Shown here in pieces: positions 7,298-14,429 of a stretch of 27,102 nt of DNA (its first letter is position 1; each line of letters begins with the position of its first letter). The DNA lies in the IMG/VR virus record IMGVR_UViG_3300031676_000013, positions 1 through 27,102 of that record, one strand, 5' to 3'. Origin of the DNA: a virus. The translations under genes were made by a program, and so were the position numbers. Below the pieces are notes generated by a model that was not told the DNA's origin, did not search any database, and saw only the letters and a list, made by a program, of their open reading frames with translations.

Positions 7298-8468
7298 GTT
7301 CTGGAAACGTTTCGTCAAACGATCGATTTCGTATTTTATCAAAGTACATATTCTTAGACTTAAACAAGTCACTTGCACTTTGATCAAATGTTGACTTATG
7401 CAAATAATCAATAACACCTTGTACATGTCTTTTATGCTCAGTATGTGTTATTGTGTTTATATACGCTTGTAGCTTGTCTATAGCTGTTTGTCGTTGATTG
7501 TCTGTTAATACATTAAAGCTATAATAATTAGGTTCAACTATATTATAAAGCGTACTGTTGTTTACATCAAAGCCTTTGTTTGTCATATATTCTAAAAAGT
7601 CTACAAGTGTTAATACATTAAATGCACTTACTACACAATTAAAACTAATAATTACATGTGGGCTTTCTTCTTTAATAATTTTTAAGTTTTGTTCAATTGT
7701 AGGCCAGTCAGTGCCTTCTCTAATGTATTCGCCTCTATTTCCATAGCCGTCAATACTTGCACGTACTTCAACATGCTTAAAATTATTCCAATACTCTGTA
7801 ATGCTTTTCTTTTTAAAGAATAAGTTACTTAAATTACTATTGTATTGTAGTATAGCATCAGTCTTTTTATTTTCAATTAAGTAATCTAAAATATCATAAT
7901 GCTTATCTGTAATTAGAGGCTCGCCTCCTGCAAAATAATAATCTTGTATATCTTTAAGATAAGGTTTGAATTGATTAAATAAATCTTCGTTACTGTCTCC
8001 GCCTGCAAAAATATATACAGGTTTCTTTTCGCCGTTCTTATTATCTTCTAATGCCCAACTTGAACTATATGTGCTACTACACGTTCTACATTTAAAATTA
8101 CAAATATTACTCCAACGCACATCAAAGTATAACAACTTCATTAAGTCCAACGAACCGTCAATTTTGGTTTCGTCTTTTATATTAATATGCTTTATGAAGC
8201 GATTGTTTTGTGCAATCCTATTACTTTCTAAACCTGCTTCTTCATGCTTCCAACATTGTGTACACGTACTAGGCTTTTCGTTATTTAATAATGCTAGTCG
8301 TAACTTTTTATATTCTTCACTATTCCAAATTTCTTGAATAGTGTTGTTACGAGTATTTCCAAGAGGTTGACGCCAATCTCCAATGCAACAAGGGAGTACA
8401 TTACCGTCTGGATTTGCGTAGAAATGGATCCACGGAAGAATACAAAAAGTGCTACTTTCCGCAGTCAT
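7275..8468 (-). CDS. Radical SAM protein with N-terminal twitch/SPASM-like domain (second copy)
   Basis: In this 397-residue protein the cysteine-rich auxiliary region comes first. FCILPWIHFYANPDGNVLPCC (Cys9, 27, 28), LGNTRNNTIQEIWNSEEYKKL and CTQCWKHE (Cys69, 72) match the GXX...IWNS pattern usually found after the radical SAM barrel. The core follows with SNICNFKCRTCSS (Cys123, 127, 130) and FAGGEPLITD (GGEP at 181-184). This inverted order is known in phage proteins annotated as twitch-domain radical SAM. It ends ETFPELSDVLTD, closely like the end of the neighbouring 457-aa protein. The start overlaps the upstream gene by 17 bases. The 3' end overlaps the plus-strand SGNH gene by 23 bases. 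Substrate unknown. Confidence 0.88.
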   Translation of the reverse strand: MTAESSTFCILPWIHFYANPDGNVLPCCIGDWRQPLGNTRNNTIQEIWNSEEYKKLRLALLNNEKPSTCTQCWKHEEAGLESNRIAQNNRFIKHINIKDETKIDGSLDLMKLLYFDVRWSNICNFKCRTCSSTYSSSWALEDNKNGEKKPVYIFAGGDSNEDLFNQFKPYLKDIQDYYFAGGEPLITDKHYDILDYLIENKKTDAILQYNSNLSNLFFKKKSITEYWNNFKHVEVRASIDGYGNRGEYIREGTDWPTIEQNLKIIKEESPHVIISFNCVVSAFNVLTLVDFLEYMTNKGFDVNNSTLYNIVEPNYYSFNVLTDNQRQTAIDKLQAYINTITHTEHKRHVQGVIDYLHKSTFDQSASDLFKSKNMYFDKIRNRSFDETFPELSDVLTD

Positions 8469-9825
8469 TGTAAAACTCCTCTAGTTCAGGAAATGTTTCT
8501 ACTAAGCTACAATCACGCCTGCGATCAAATTCTTTAAACCAGTTATGGAAATCTTTACGTGCTTGTTCTAACTTACGTGGCTCGTAATGTGTTGTACGCA
8601 TGTACTCAACAACACGTTTAAACTTTTCTACTTCTAGTTCTGTAAATTTAGATCTGCTTTGGTCGTCTTGATTATCACGCATGTACTGTAAATGTTTTTC
8701 CATGTATGGTATAAATTCGTCCTTGGGCAATATGTTCATATCATATATACTAGGCTCTTTTAGGTGAGGTGTATCAAACCTAATACGTTGCCATTGTGTA
8801 GCATTATCATCGCTATTATATTTTTCACGCCATTCTAATATTTTTTCTAGTAACTGATTAAAACTAGTTACTCCAAATATATTAAATGTAATCATAAATG
8901 TCACAGGCCAATTTGTTTCAGTTAGATAGTAATCTAAGTTTTGTTCCCATAACTTAATGTCTAACCCTGTACGTGCATATTCAGCTCTTGGTCCCCAAGT
9001 ATCAATACTAGTGTATAGTTTAAAACTTTTAATTTTGCCTTCTGCTTTAAGACGCTTCACAGTTGTAGTTAATCTTTCAACTAGCTTAGGCTTAACGCCC
9101 ATGTTACTGTTAACTTCAATTTGGATATGAGGTTTAGGATCGTTGTCTAATTTTTCTAACAAGTTCCAAAAACTTTTATGCATTAATGGCTCACCGCCTG
9201 TGATACGTAAAATATTTAATGTCTTACTAAGCTCTGGCCACCATTCCCAGAACGCTTTTACATATGGATTAGTATCCTCGTCCTTCTGTATTTCAAACCA
9301 ATCAATGTCTTGCCTGTGTGTGCTTGACATGTTGTATGGTCCGTGCTGTTTTATTTCGTTATAGTACCTACTAGAAGCTTTAGGGTGACAATATCCGCAC
9401 TTAAAATTACACTCGTTACTAAAACTAATTTCAATGTACTCAGGATTTACGTTAAAATCCGCCCCTTTTTGTTTTATTTCCGCTACTCTTTCCTCAGTAT
9501 AGATACTAGTAGTTTTAATATGTCTATCACTAACAAAATCTTTACCCATTGCTTCAATTTTCCAACAGTAACTACAACCGTCTGGTTTATCTCCGCACAT
9601 CATTGCACTACGTTCAGCTTTCTTTTGCTTTGTGTTGTGTAATGCACTAGGATTATCTTTTAATTCTTCTAAAGGAATTTTATGAGGAGCAGGATGATAA
9701 CAACTATGTGTTTCACCTGTTGCAAGATAGATAGTTGTGTGATGCCACTTTGCTAAACAAAATGTTGGCGAAGTTTCAGCCTCAACAATAGGCATTACTG
9801 TTTTAATTTTTTCTAGTTCGCTCAT
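8452..9825 (-). CDS. Radical SAM protein with N-terminal twitch/SPASM-like domain (first copy)
   Basis: This 457-residue protein shares its layout with the downstream 397-aa protein. An N-terminal cysteine region comes first (FCLAKWHHT, Cys23; HSCYHPAPH, Cys42; MMCGDKPDGCSYCWK, Cys77, 84, 87). The radical SAM cluster SNECNFKCGYCHP (Cys139, 143, 146) and LRITGGEPLMHKSFW (GGEP at 210-213) follow, with a C-terminal ETFPELEEFYNDC. A TGETHSCYHP stretch resembles the 'DGNVLPCC' position of the other copy. The start is ATG 9825, overlapping the stop of the 55-aa gene as ATGA. Two such enzymes side by side suggest a heteromeric pair or two steps on related substrates. The reaction is not deducible. 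Confidence 0.88.
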   Translation of the reverse strand: MSELEKIKTVMPIVEAETSPTFCLAKWHHTTIYLATGETHSCYHPAPHKIPLEELKDNPSALHNTKQKKAERSAMMCGDKPDGCSYCWKIEAMGKDFVSDRHIKTTSIYTEERVAEIKQKGADFNVNPEYIEISFSNECNFKCGYCHPKASSRYYNEIKQHGPYNMSSTHRQDIDWFEIQKDEDTNPYVKAFWEWWPELSKTLNILRITGGEPLMHKSFWNLLEKLDNDPKPHIQIEVNSNMGVKPKLVERLTTTVKRLKAEGKIKSFKLYTSIDTWGPRAEYARTGLDIKLWEQNLDYYLTETNWPVTFMITFNIFGVTSFNQLLEKILEWREKYNSDDNATQWQRIRFDTPHLKEPSIYDMNILPKDEFIPYMEKHLQYMRDNQDDQSRSKFTELEVEKFKRVVEYMRTTHYEPRKLEQARKDFHNWFKEFDRRRDCSLVETFPELEEFYNDCGK

Positions 9826-9989
9826 TTAATATACTTGTCCACTAATTTCTTGCCAATGTACAATACTGCTATCACTGCTACTAAGATTCCTGCCTCTAAG
9901 TATAAGTTTCCTGTACTACTGTCTACTTCAATGCTGTCTGTGCTTATTGCTATACGACAATTTTCGCAAGTTTCTTCTAATTTACTCAT
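9822..9989 (-). CDS. Small single-pass membrane protein (55 aa)
   Basis: The frame from ATG 9989 to TGA 9824-9822 encodes 55 residues. The N-terminal part is polar with a CENC pair (Cys8, Cys11). A hydrophobic stretch LEAGILVAVIAVLYIG (about residues 31-46) can span a membrane, and a basic tail KKLVDKYIK would stay cytoplasmic. It fills an otherwise empty gap of about 160 bases, and both ends overlap neighbours as ATGA, which is strong positional support for a real gene. It lies between a glycosyltransferase-like gene and a radical SAM gene. It could be a membrane anchor or scaffold for those enzymes; a holin role is unlikely given the single segment and location. No family is recognised. Confidence 0.75.
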   Translation of the reverse strand: MSKLEETCENCRIAISTDSIEVDSSTGNLYLEAGILVAVIAVLYIGKKLVDKYIK

Positions 9990-10870
9990 TTGCGTAATAC
10001 CCTGTCTGTGTTAACATACACTTCTTTAAAAAAATGACTTTGTTCTTCGTCAAATGGGTTAGTTGAGATTGGTAAGCCTTGTTCGCTGTTAAGTGTCTTA
10101 CCATAGTGCTGAGCAAGTTCCATTGGATCCTTGTCTTTTGTAGAAAGCCATAACTCGTTTAAGTATTTAAAGTCTCTTGTTTGTACGTGATCCCAATCAG
10201 TACACGTTGTCATGTAGCACCCTTGTCTGGCTCCTGCTACACTCCATATACCGTTGTCTACATCAGCACCAACTTGCATCCATATTAACAAACGTTGATA
10301 GTTTTGCCACCAAGTTTCACTTGCAACGTCTTTAACTTTGGCTCCTCTATTCAAACTCATCTTTACACCTTCACGGAACCCTGCTCTCCATGCTTGATGT
10401 GGAGTAGCACTAATAATACTAGTACTGTAATTGTCATTTAGTTGATAATAATTATCAAAGTAACAAAATTCAATACTAGTGTCTGCGCCACCATCTGTGT
10501 TCTCATGTGTTTTCATATTTTTTACAAAATCTTTAGTCCACATTTTTAAACTGCCGTTGCCGTACTTTAATCCGTTAACATTAATGTTACCGCACCAACT
10601 AAATTGGTAGTCATCATCAACTCCTAGTGCATCTAAGTCTAATACTACATTTAAAAATGCTGGATCAATAACTGTATCACCATCAACTGTAACAAAGTGT
10701 TTGGTTTCACTAAGTTCTGCACACGCTTTGTGTGCGGCATCACTGCCATCTACACCATGTACACGTTTGGCCCAGGGCACTTTATTGATTAAATCAACAT
10801 AGTTCTTTTCGCAATTTGGTTCATCGTACGATAAGAAGATAATGTCTTGTTCAGCTATATTAATTTTCAT
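9986..10870 (-). CDS. GT-A-like glycosyltransferase, second of two paralogues
   Basis: This 294-residue protein begins DIIFLSYDEPNCEKNYVDL and has HFVTVDGDTVIDPAFL at about residues 59-74, a GT-A strand with a DGD metal/nucleotide-sugar motif. Shared blocks with the 223-aa protein at 2361-3032 (YxEPN, AKRVxxVxG, VDGD, NGLKYGNGS, WRAGFREGVKMSL) show the two are paralogues, one in each operon. The extra length here is an insert between the NGLKYG block and the WRAGFRE block (ENTDGGADTSIEFCYFDNYY) plus a longer C-terminus. Its start overlaps the 196-aa gene as ATGA and its stop overlaps the 55-aa gene the same way. No export signal is seen. Donor and acceptor are unknown. Confidence 0.72.
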   Translation of the reverse strand: MKINIAEQDIIFLSYDEPNCEKNYVDLINKVPWAKRVHGVDGSDAAHKACAELSETKHFVTVDGDTVIDPAFLNVVLDLDALGVDDDYQFSWCGNINVNGLKYGNGSLKMWTKDFVKNMKTHENTDGGADTSIEFCYFDNYYQLNDNYSTSIISATPHQAWRAGFREGVKMSLNRGAKVKDVASETWWQNYQRLLIWMQVGADVDNGIWSVAGARQGCYMTTCTDWDHVQTRDFKYLNELWLSTKDKDPMELAQHYGKTLNSEQGLPISTNPFDEEQSHFFKEVYVNTDRVLRK

Positions 10871-11457
10871 TGGTGTACCTCATACATGTATCTATCAAAG
10901 TTTTTGATGGTATACACACTAACTGGTTTTGCTTCAAATTCAAATTTACTGTCAAATGGAACAATAACGTATTTGGTATCATGTAGTTCTGAGAAATTAA
11001 ATGAAATTGTTTTTAGTAATATATTTGGGTCTGACTTTTCAGTTATACTAAAATACAAAGTATTTTTAAAGCTAACCCGTTGTGCTAATATGTTTGCTTT
11101 TAGATCACCACCTATTGTAATTTTCCAACAAGTATCGTTAATGTTTTGTATAATATGTATATCAGGACTATCTTCTGAAGTCATTGGAACTTCATATATT
11201 AAGTCGTCAACAAAATAGCTGTCTATACTAGTATTAGTTCGTAGTCTAAGTTCATATGTCTTAGTTTTTTTAATGTAGTGTACATAGTAATAGCTTAATG
11301 GTTCGGCGCCTGAAAGTAACCCTGTAACTTGCGTTTCTTCTACAGGAATATAACTACCTTCTTCTGGTTTGTAGTTAGGCAAAGAAAGAACGTCACCATT
11401 TGACGGATTAAATATTACATAACGTTGGTGTATTGGTTGTGTGTAACTTAGTTTCAT
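10867..11457 (-). CDS. Unknown protein, probably beta-rich (196 aa)
   Basis: No family is recognised. The protein is rich in alternating hydrophobic residues (YVIFNPSNGDVLSL, YELRLRTNTSIDSYFVDDLI, WKITIGGDLKANIL, NTLYFSITEK, KYVIVPFDSKFEFEA), which suggests a beta-sandwich. It begins MKLSYTQPIHQRYVIFNPSNG and lacks a signal peptide, membrane segment or cysteine cluster. The gene is certain from context: its start overlaps the GT8-like gene as ATGA and its stop overlaps the DGD glycosyltransferase start. It could be a carbohydrate-binding module, an accessory subunit or the acceptor that its glycosyltransferase neighbours modify; the sequence does not decide. Confidence 0.7.
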   Translation of the reverse strand: MKLSYTQPIHQRYVIFNPSNGDVLSLPNYKPEEGSYIPVEETQVTGLLSGAEPLSYYYVHYIKKTKTYELRLRTNTSIDSYFVDDLIYEVPMTSEDSPDIHIIQNINDTCWKITIGGDLKANILAQRVSFKNTLYFSITEKSDPNILLKTISFNFSELHDTKYVIVPFDSKFEFEAKPVSVYTIKNFDRYMYEVHQ

Positions 11458-12296
11458 ATCCCAATACCCTTTTCATATTTTGCAACTTTGTCATCTGTTA
11501 AGAACTCTTTTTCAGTATAATGAAAAATGCCTTGCTGTTGATGATTGCCTATTTTTAATGCTAGGTCATCTGTTAGATAACTGCCTACTCTACTACGCCA
11601 TGTTTCGCTAGGGTTATACCAACCTTGTATCTTAGGCTTCATATGTGTAAAACTTGGAAAGGAAACTTTCTTGTTTGTTATCTTATCTTCGCAGTCTAGT
11701 ATCTTTGCTACGATTGCAGTACTAGTATCAACACTTAACCAGTTTTGGTATTGCTTAGGTGCATACTTTCCATAAAATAGTTGCCAGTTGTTCATAACTA
11801 GTTCTAACCAAGTATAAAACTCCTTTGCAAAATCACACTTTTTAAAGTAATGTAAGCCAGCATACAAGTTAGGTAAGTCATTTGCTTTAAATGTCTTACG
11901 ATAGTAAGTATCATTTACTACAGTACCTCGGTATGTGTATACTTTGCTAACATAGAACATTTCATAGTTGCCTAAAAAGTCCCACCATGTATCAATGTTT
12001 TGTAATACAAGCATATCAGTGTCCATTACGATAGTTTCATCATACGGACTTGCATGGTATAACTTCCAACGGTTGTTTACTTTCCACTCTGTATCAGTTG
12101 CATCATCGTTCCATGGTATAGGTTTGATGCAATCAAACAGGTGTAAATACCTAGATGGTACTTTATCGTCGGTTAACAAGCAGACGTTAGTGTCATTAGT
12201 AGCCCTGATGCTCATTGCCAGCACACAGGCCTGCTTTACGTAGTCGTGTGTGCTGTTTTGCGCCAGTAAAACGATGCCTTTAGAGCCATTAAGCAT
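11454..12296 (-). CDS. GT8-like glycosyltransferase, downstream copy of a tandem pair
   Basis: From ATG 12296 the protein has 280 residues. It opens GIVLLAQNSTHDYVKQACVLAMSI and has SPYDETIVMDTDMLVLQN (about 83-100), where DTD is the DXD metal/UDP-sugar site of GT-A enzymes. Position and surroundings resemble family 8 galactosyl/glucosyltransferases. Later LYAGLHYFKK fits the strand that reports the acceptor side, and GIFHYTEKEF lies near the C-terminus. The upstream 12289-13137 protein has the same plan. A TTG at 12300-12302 would add two residues; ATG is preferred and AGGG lies about ten bases upstream. It overlaps the upstream gene by eight bases. It is probably cytoplasmic; specificity unknown. 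Confidence 0.75.
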   Translation of the reverse strand: MLNGSKGIVLLAQNSTHDYVKQACVLAMSIRATNDTNVCLLTDDKVPSRYLHLFDCIKPIPWNDDATDTEWKVNNRWKLYHASPYDETIVMDTDMLVLQNIDTWWDFLGNYEMFYVSKVYTYRGTVVNDTYYRKTFKANDLPNLYAGLHYFKKCDFAKEFYTWLELVMNNWQLFYGKYAPKQYQNWLSVDTSTAIVAKILDCEDKITNKKVSFPSFTHMKPKIQGWYNPSETWRSRVGSYLTDDLALKIGNHQQQGIFHYTEKEFLTDDKVAKYEKGIGI

Positions 12297-13137
12297 TATC
12301 AATGACCCTATTCAAACTAAATTTATTCATTACATGTACACTACTACCTTTAATACGCAATGGGGTATATTCTCCAAGGTGTTGTTCTTTCTCAACTAAG
12401 AATAGAAAATTATCATCTTCTAATTTCCATAGTATATCTCTGTCTGCTGTGTAGTATTTTTTACCTGGTAACTTATTTGCAAAATCACCATCTTGGTAAC
12501 CATTCATAATATGTATAGCAATACTAAACACCCAGTCATTACGAAACGTTGGTTTGTTAATTTGAAAAATACTATTGTAGTGTTGCCAGTTTTCTTGTAT
12601 ATGTTTAGTTAGATCAAAGAACACTTTATTGTCTTTTGTTTTTCTAAAAAATACAACAGTAGCCCAATAGAAGTCTACACTAGTTTCACTAATTTTAAGG
12701 AATTCTGTATTATCTCTAAACCCTGTTAAGTCACTTGCATCTTTGTAAATTAAAAAATTACTGTCTTGCTCAAAACAATGCGTTAACACATCATTTGCAA
12801 TAATGTAATCACTGTCTAATAAGATAGTTTCATCATATGGGCTTAGTTCGTATGCTTGTGTTCGGAGGTCGTTTTTAAATTCAAGTTGTTTGTACACACC
12901 TGATCCATCAAAGTATCTCTTTTCGCTAAGAGCTCTAGCAAATGGAACTTCAATTACTTGATCAAATACAGTATCATAGTCAGTATACGTTTCTTTCATA
13001 TACTCGATACTATCTGTAACAATAGTCGTTGGAATGCCGAGATATTTAGTAATACGTTTTGCTAGATAATGAGCTTGTTTAATATAATCAACTTGGGCAT
13101 TATTCCTAGCAAAGATTAATGCGCCTTTACTCCTCAT
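12289..13137 (-). CDS. GT8-like glycosyltransferase, upstream copy of a tandem pair
   Basis: This 282-residue protein begins KGALIFARNNAQVDYIKQAHYLAKRI and carries SPYDETILLDSDYIIANDVL (about 99-118), where DSD is the DXD metal/nucleotide-sugar motif. The segment (A/S)PYDETI(V/L)(M/L)D(T/S)D is nearly identical to that of the next gene, and the N-terminal 'xARN/AQNxxxDYxKQAxxLA' block also matches, so the two are a tandem duplication that has since diverged strongly. VHVMNKF near the C-terminus fits the terminal His region of family 8 enzymes. It overlaps the 117-aa gene by 11 bases. Donor and acceptor are unknown. Confidence 0.75.
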   Translation of the reverse strand: MRSKGALIFARNNAQVDYIKQAHYLAKRITKYLGIPTTIVTDSIEYMKETYTDYDTVFDQVIEVPFARALSEKRYFDGSGVYKQLEFKNDLRTQAYELSPYDETILLDSDYIIANDVLTHCFEQDSNFLIYKDASDLTGFRDNTEFLKISETSVDFYWATVVFFRKTKDNKVFFDLTKHIQENWQHYNSIFQINKPTFRNDWVFSIAIHIMNGYQDGDFANKLPGKKYYTADRDILWKLEDDNFLFLVEKEQHLGEYTPLRIKGSSVHVMNKFSLNRVIDNA

Positions 13138-13480
13138 ATTCTACAAGTCCAGATACCTTACGCTGACTTCTAATTTTTTCGTATGCAGTTAGGTATTCGT
13201 TTGATGCTGTAAAGTAGATATCTAATACATCGCTAAGAAAGTCTTCTACGTTTTCGACCTTTACAGGTATATCATTGTCGTCAATTAACACCACAGACTC
13301 TTGACCTGTTTGTACTAACATATTACAGAAGTTCATTAGGTCTTTGCTTACGGAGAATTGTCCACCGTTATGATAATGAATTGCACTTTCGTAAAACTTC
13401 TCTTTTATTACTCTTTTTTGGTTATTAAGAGTAGTCATGTAATTAGCAAAATCTAATGCTTTTTCAAGACGTTCGTCCAT
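13127..13480 (-). CDS. Small conserved phage protein of unknown function (117 aa), first gene of the early-type operon
   Basis: This 117-residue protein has a charged helical N-terminus (ERLEKALDFANYMTTLNNQKRVIKEKFYES), a middle SVSKDLMNFCNMLVQTGQESVVLIDDNDIPVKV stretch and a helical end. It feels like a protein shared among marine T4-like phages, but I cannot name a function. There is no membrane or signal segment. It has the strongest start signals in the window: AAGGAG six bases before ATG 13480 and a sigma70-type promoter just upstream. The ribosome binding site lies in a hairpin arm (see the separate entry). As first gene of the operon it may be a regulator or chaperone for the enzymes that follow, but that is only position-based. 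Confidence 0.75.
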   Translation of the reverse strand: MDERLEKALDFANYMTTLNNQKRVIKEKFYESAIHYHNGGQFSVSKDLMNFCNMLVQTGQESVVLIDDNDIPVKVENVEDFLSDVLDIYFTASNEYLTAYEKIRSQRKVSGLVEYEE

Positions 13481-13485
13481 AAGGA

Positions 13486-13521
13486 TCTCCTTTAAGTGTA
13501 TTATACACTATTTAAAGGAGA
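13486..13521 (-). promoter_or_regulatory. Hairpin that can sequester the ribosome binding site of the 117-aa gene
   Basis: On the minus strand TCTCCTTTA pairs with TAAAGGAGA (9 bp), then a three-base bulge AAT, then AGTGTA pairs with TACACT (6 bp) around a TAA loop. The 3' arm contains the AAGGAG Shine-Dalgarno sequence (13487-13492). Neither strand has a U-run after the stem, so it is not an intrinsic terminator. A transcript starting at the embedded sigma70 promoter would lack the 5' arm and leave the site open. Transcripts reading through from the structural genes would carry both arms and hide it. Confidence 0.65.
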
Positions 13522-13528
13522 AAGTCAA
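13500..13528 (-). promoter_or_regulatory. Sigma70-type (early) promoter for the region C operon
   Basis: On the minus strand TTGACT (13528-13523) and TATAAT (13505-13500) are separated by exactly 17 bases, close to the bacterial sigma70 consensus. The promoter lies in the 51-base gap after the 13532 stop codon and points at ATG 13480. T4-like phages use host sigma70 for early genes, so the glycosyltransferase and twitch radical SAM operon may be expressed early, apart from the neighbouring virion genes. No late-type box is seen in this gap. Confidence 0.8.
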
Positions 13529-13531
13529 GTT

Positions 13532-14425
13532 TTAAGTTAGATTTGAACTGCCGTTAGTGGAGTACGTAGGGGATACCAATGAAACTGCCGCTCCAGTTGG
13601 TCTTGTTTGCGTGATTGTACTGTTAAGAACACCTTGTACGTTTTCGTCAGTATTTGGATTACCTGTGTTATCGTCATTAAACGTAACTTTGAAACGTAAA
13701 ATTGTGCTACTTACTTTTGATCCTTCGATCTTGTAGTCGTTTGCGGCATATAAGCCTGAGCCTGTTTTTTCAAAAAGTTGTTGGTAACTAGAAGTTAGGT
13801 CGTGATAACCAATTGCTGAGCCTGAACCCGAGCCTGACGCAACTGTGTTAGTATAATTCATAGTAACTGTGCCCATGTTAACTAACATAGTCATCCAGTC
13901 AATTGTTTTTGAGTCAGAGCCAACATATGTAATGTTGGAAGCAAAGCGGACTTCTCCACCTGCATTAAAAAAGTGTCTTTGATGGCCTGCATCAGTAAAT
14001 GCAATATCAATAATATGTGATAATGTTCCGTTCCAGGCGGTTGTTCTAGTACCAGCAATGGCCGCTTCTGTTGTTACTTGAGTTGCATGTGCTACAAATT
14101 TATCATTTTCAAGTGTTGTAGCAAGATTTTCAAATTGTACAATACCTTTTTTGTTAATTGTATCACTGTCAAGCACAACGTCAACGTTTTGCGTAACAAG
14201 GTTAATTTCTGATGGTACTGCACCTGTTTGGTGAATACGACCAGCACTCATATCTTGATACAACTGATTAATATCAATTGCTTGTACTGTATCAGCAACT
14301 CCAACTTGGGCACTATTTAAGTTCTGTCCGTAGCCGTCATCTCCTGACCCTACTCCCATCACCGTTGCTACTCTTGATTGTAAGTTGTTGTACCTTGCCG
14401 CTGTGATTATATCGCCGACTGCCAT
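13532..14425 (-). CDS. Virion structural protein, tail/fibre region
   Basis: This 297-residue protein begins MAVGDIITAARYNNLQSRVATVMGVGSG, a start I associate with virion structural proteins of marine T4-like phages. It is rich in Gly, Ser, Thr and Asn with few charged helices (ASGSGSGSAIGYHDLTSSYQ, TFNDDNTGNPNTDENVQGVLN, TQTRPTGAAVSLVSPTYSTN), typical of an extended beta fibre or sheath-associated protein. No enzymatic motif is visible. It is the last gene of the structural block, four bases after the 496-aa fibre gene, with AAAGG upstream of its ATG. The exact position in the particle is unknown. Confidence 0.75.
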   Translation of the reverse strand: MAVGDIITAARYNNLQSRVATVMGVGSGDDGYGQNLNSAQVGVADTVQAIDINQLYQDMSAGRIHQTGAVPSEINLVTQNVDVVLDSDTINKKGIVQFENLATTLENDKFVAHATQVTTEAAIAGTRTTAWNGTLSHIIDIAFTDAGHQRHFFNAGGEVRFASNITYVGSDSKTIDWMTMLVNMGTVTMNYTNTVASGSGSGSAIGYHDLTSSYQQLFEKTGSGLYAANDYKIEGSKVSSTILRFKVTFNDDNTGNPNTDENVQGVLNSTITQTRPTGAAVSLVSPTYSTNGSSNLT

Positions 14426-14429
14426 AATT

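Noticed and set aside
9826-9985. Apparent non-coding gap of about 160 bases
   Set aside because: It is filled by the 55-aa gene on the minus strand, coupled at both ends.
10847-11218. Plus-strand open frame (123 codons) opposite the 196-aa gene
   Set aside because: Overlaps a fully coupled operon gene on the other strand and reads as low-complexity hydrophobic residues with no start signal.
12300-12302. TTG start for the downstream GT8-like gene
   Set aside because: ATG lies two codons later and is the ordinary choice.
13486-13521. Hairpin as an intrinsic terminator of the structural operon
   Set aside because: No U-run follows the stem on either strand and the stem contains a strong promoter and ribosome site.
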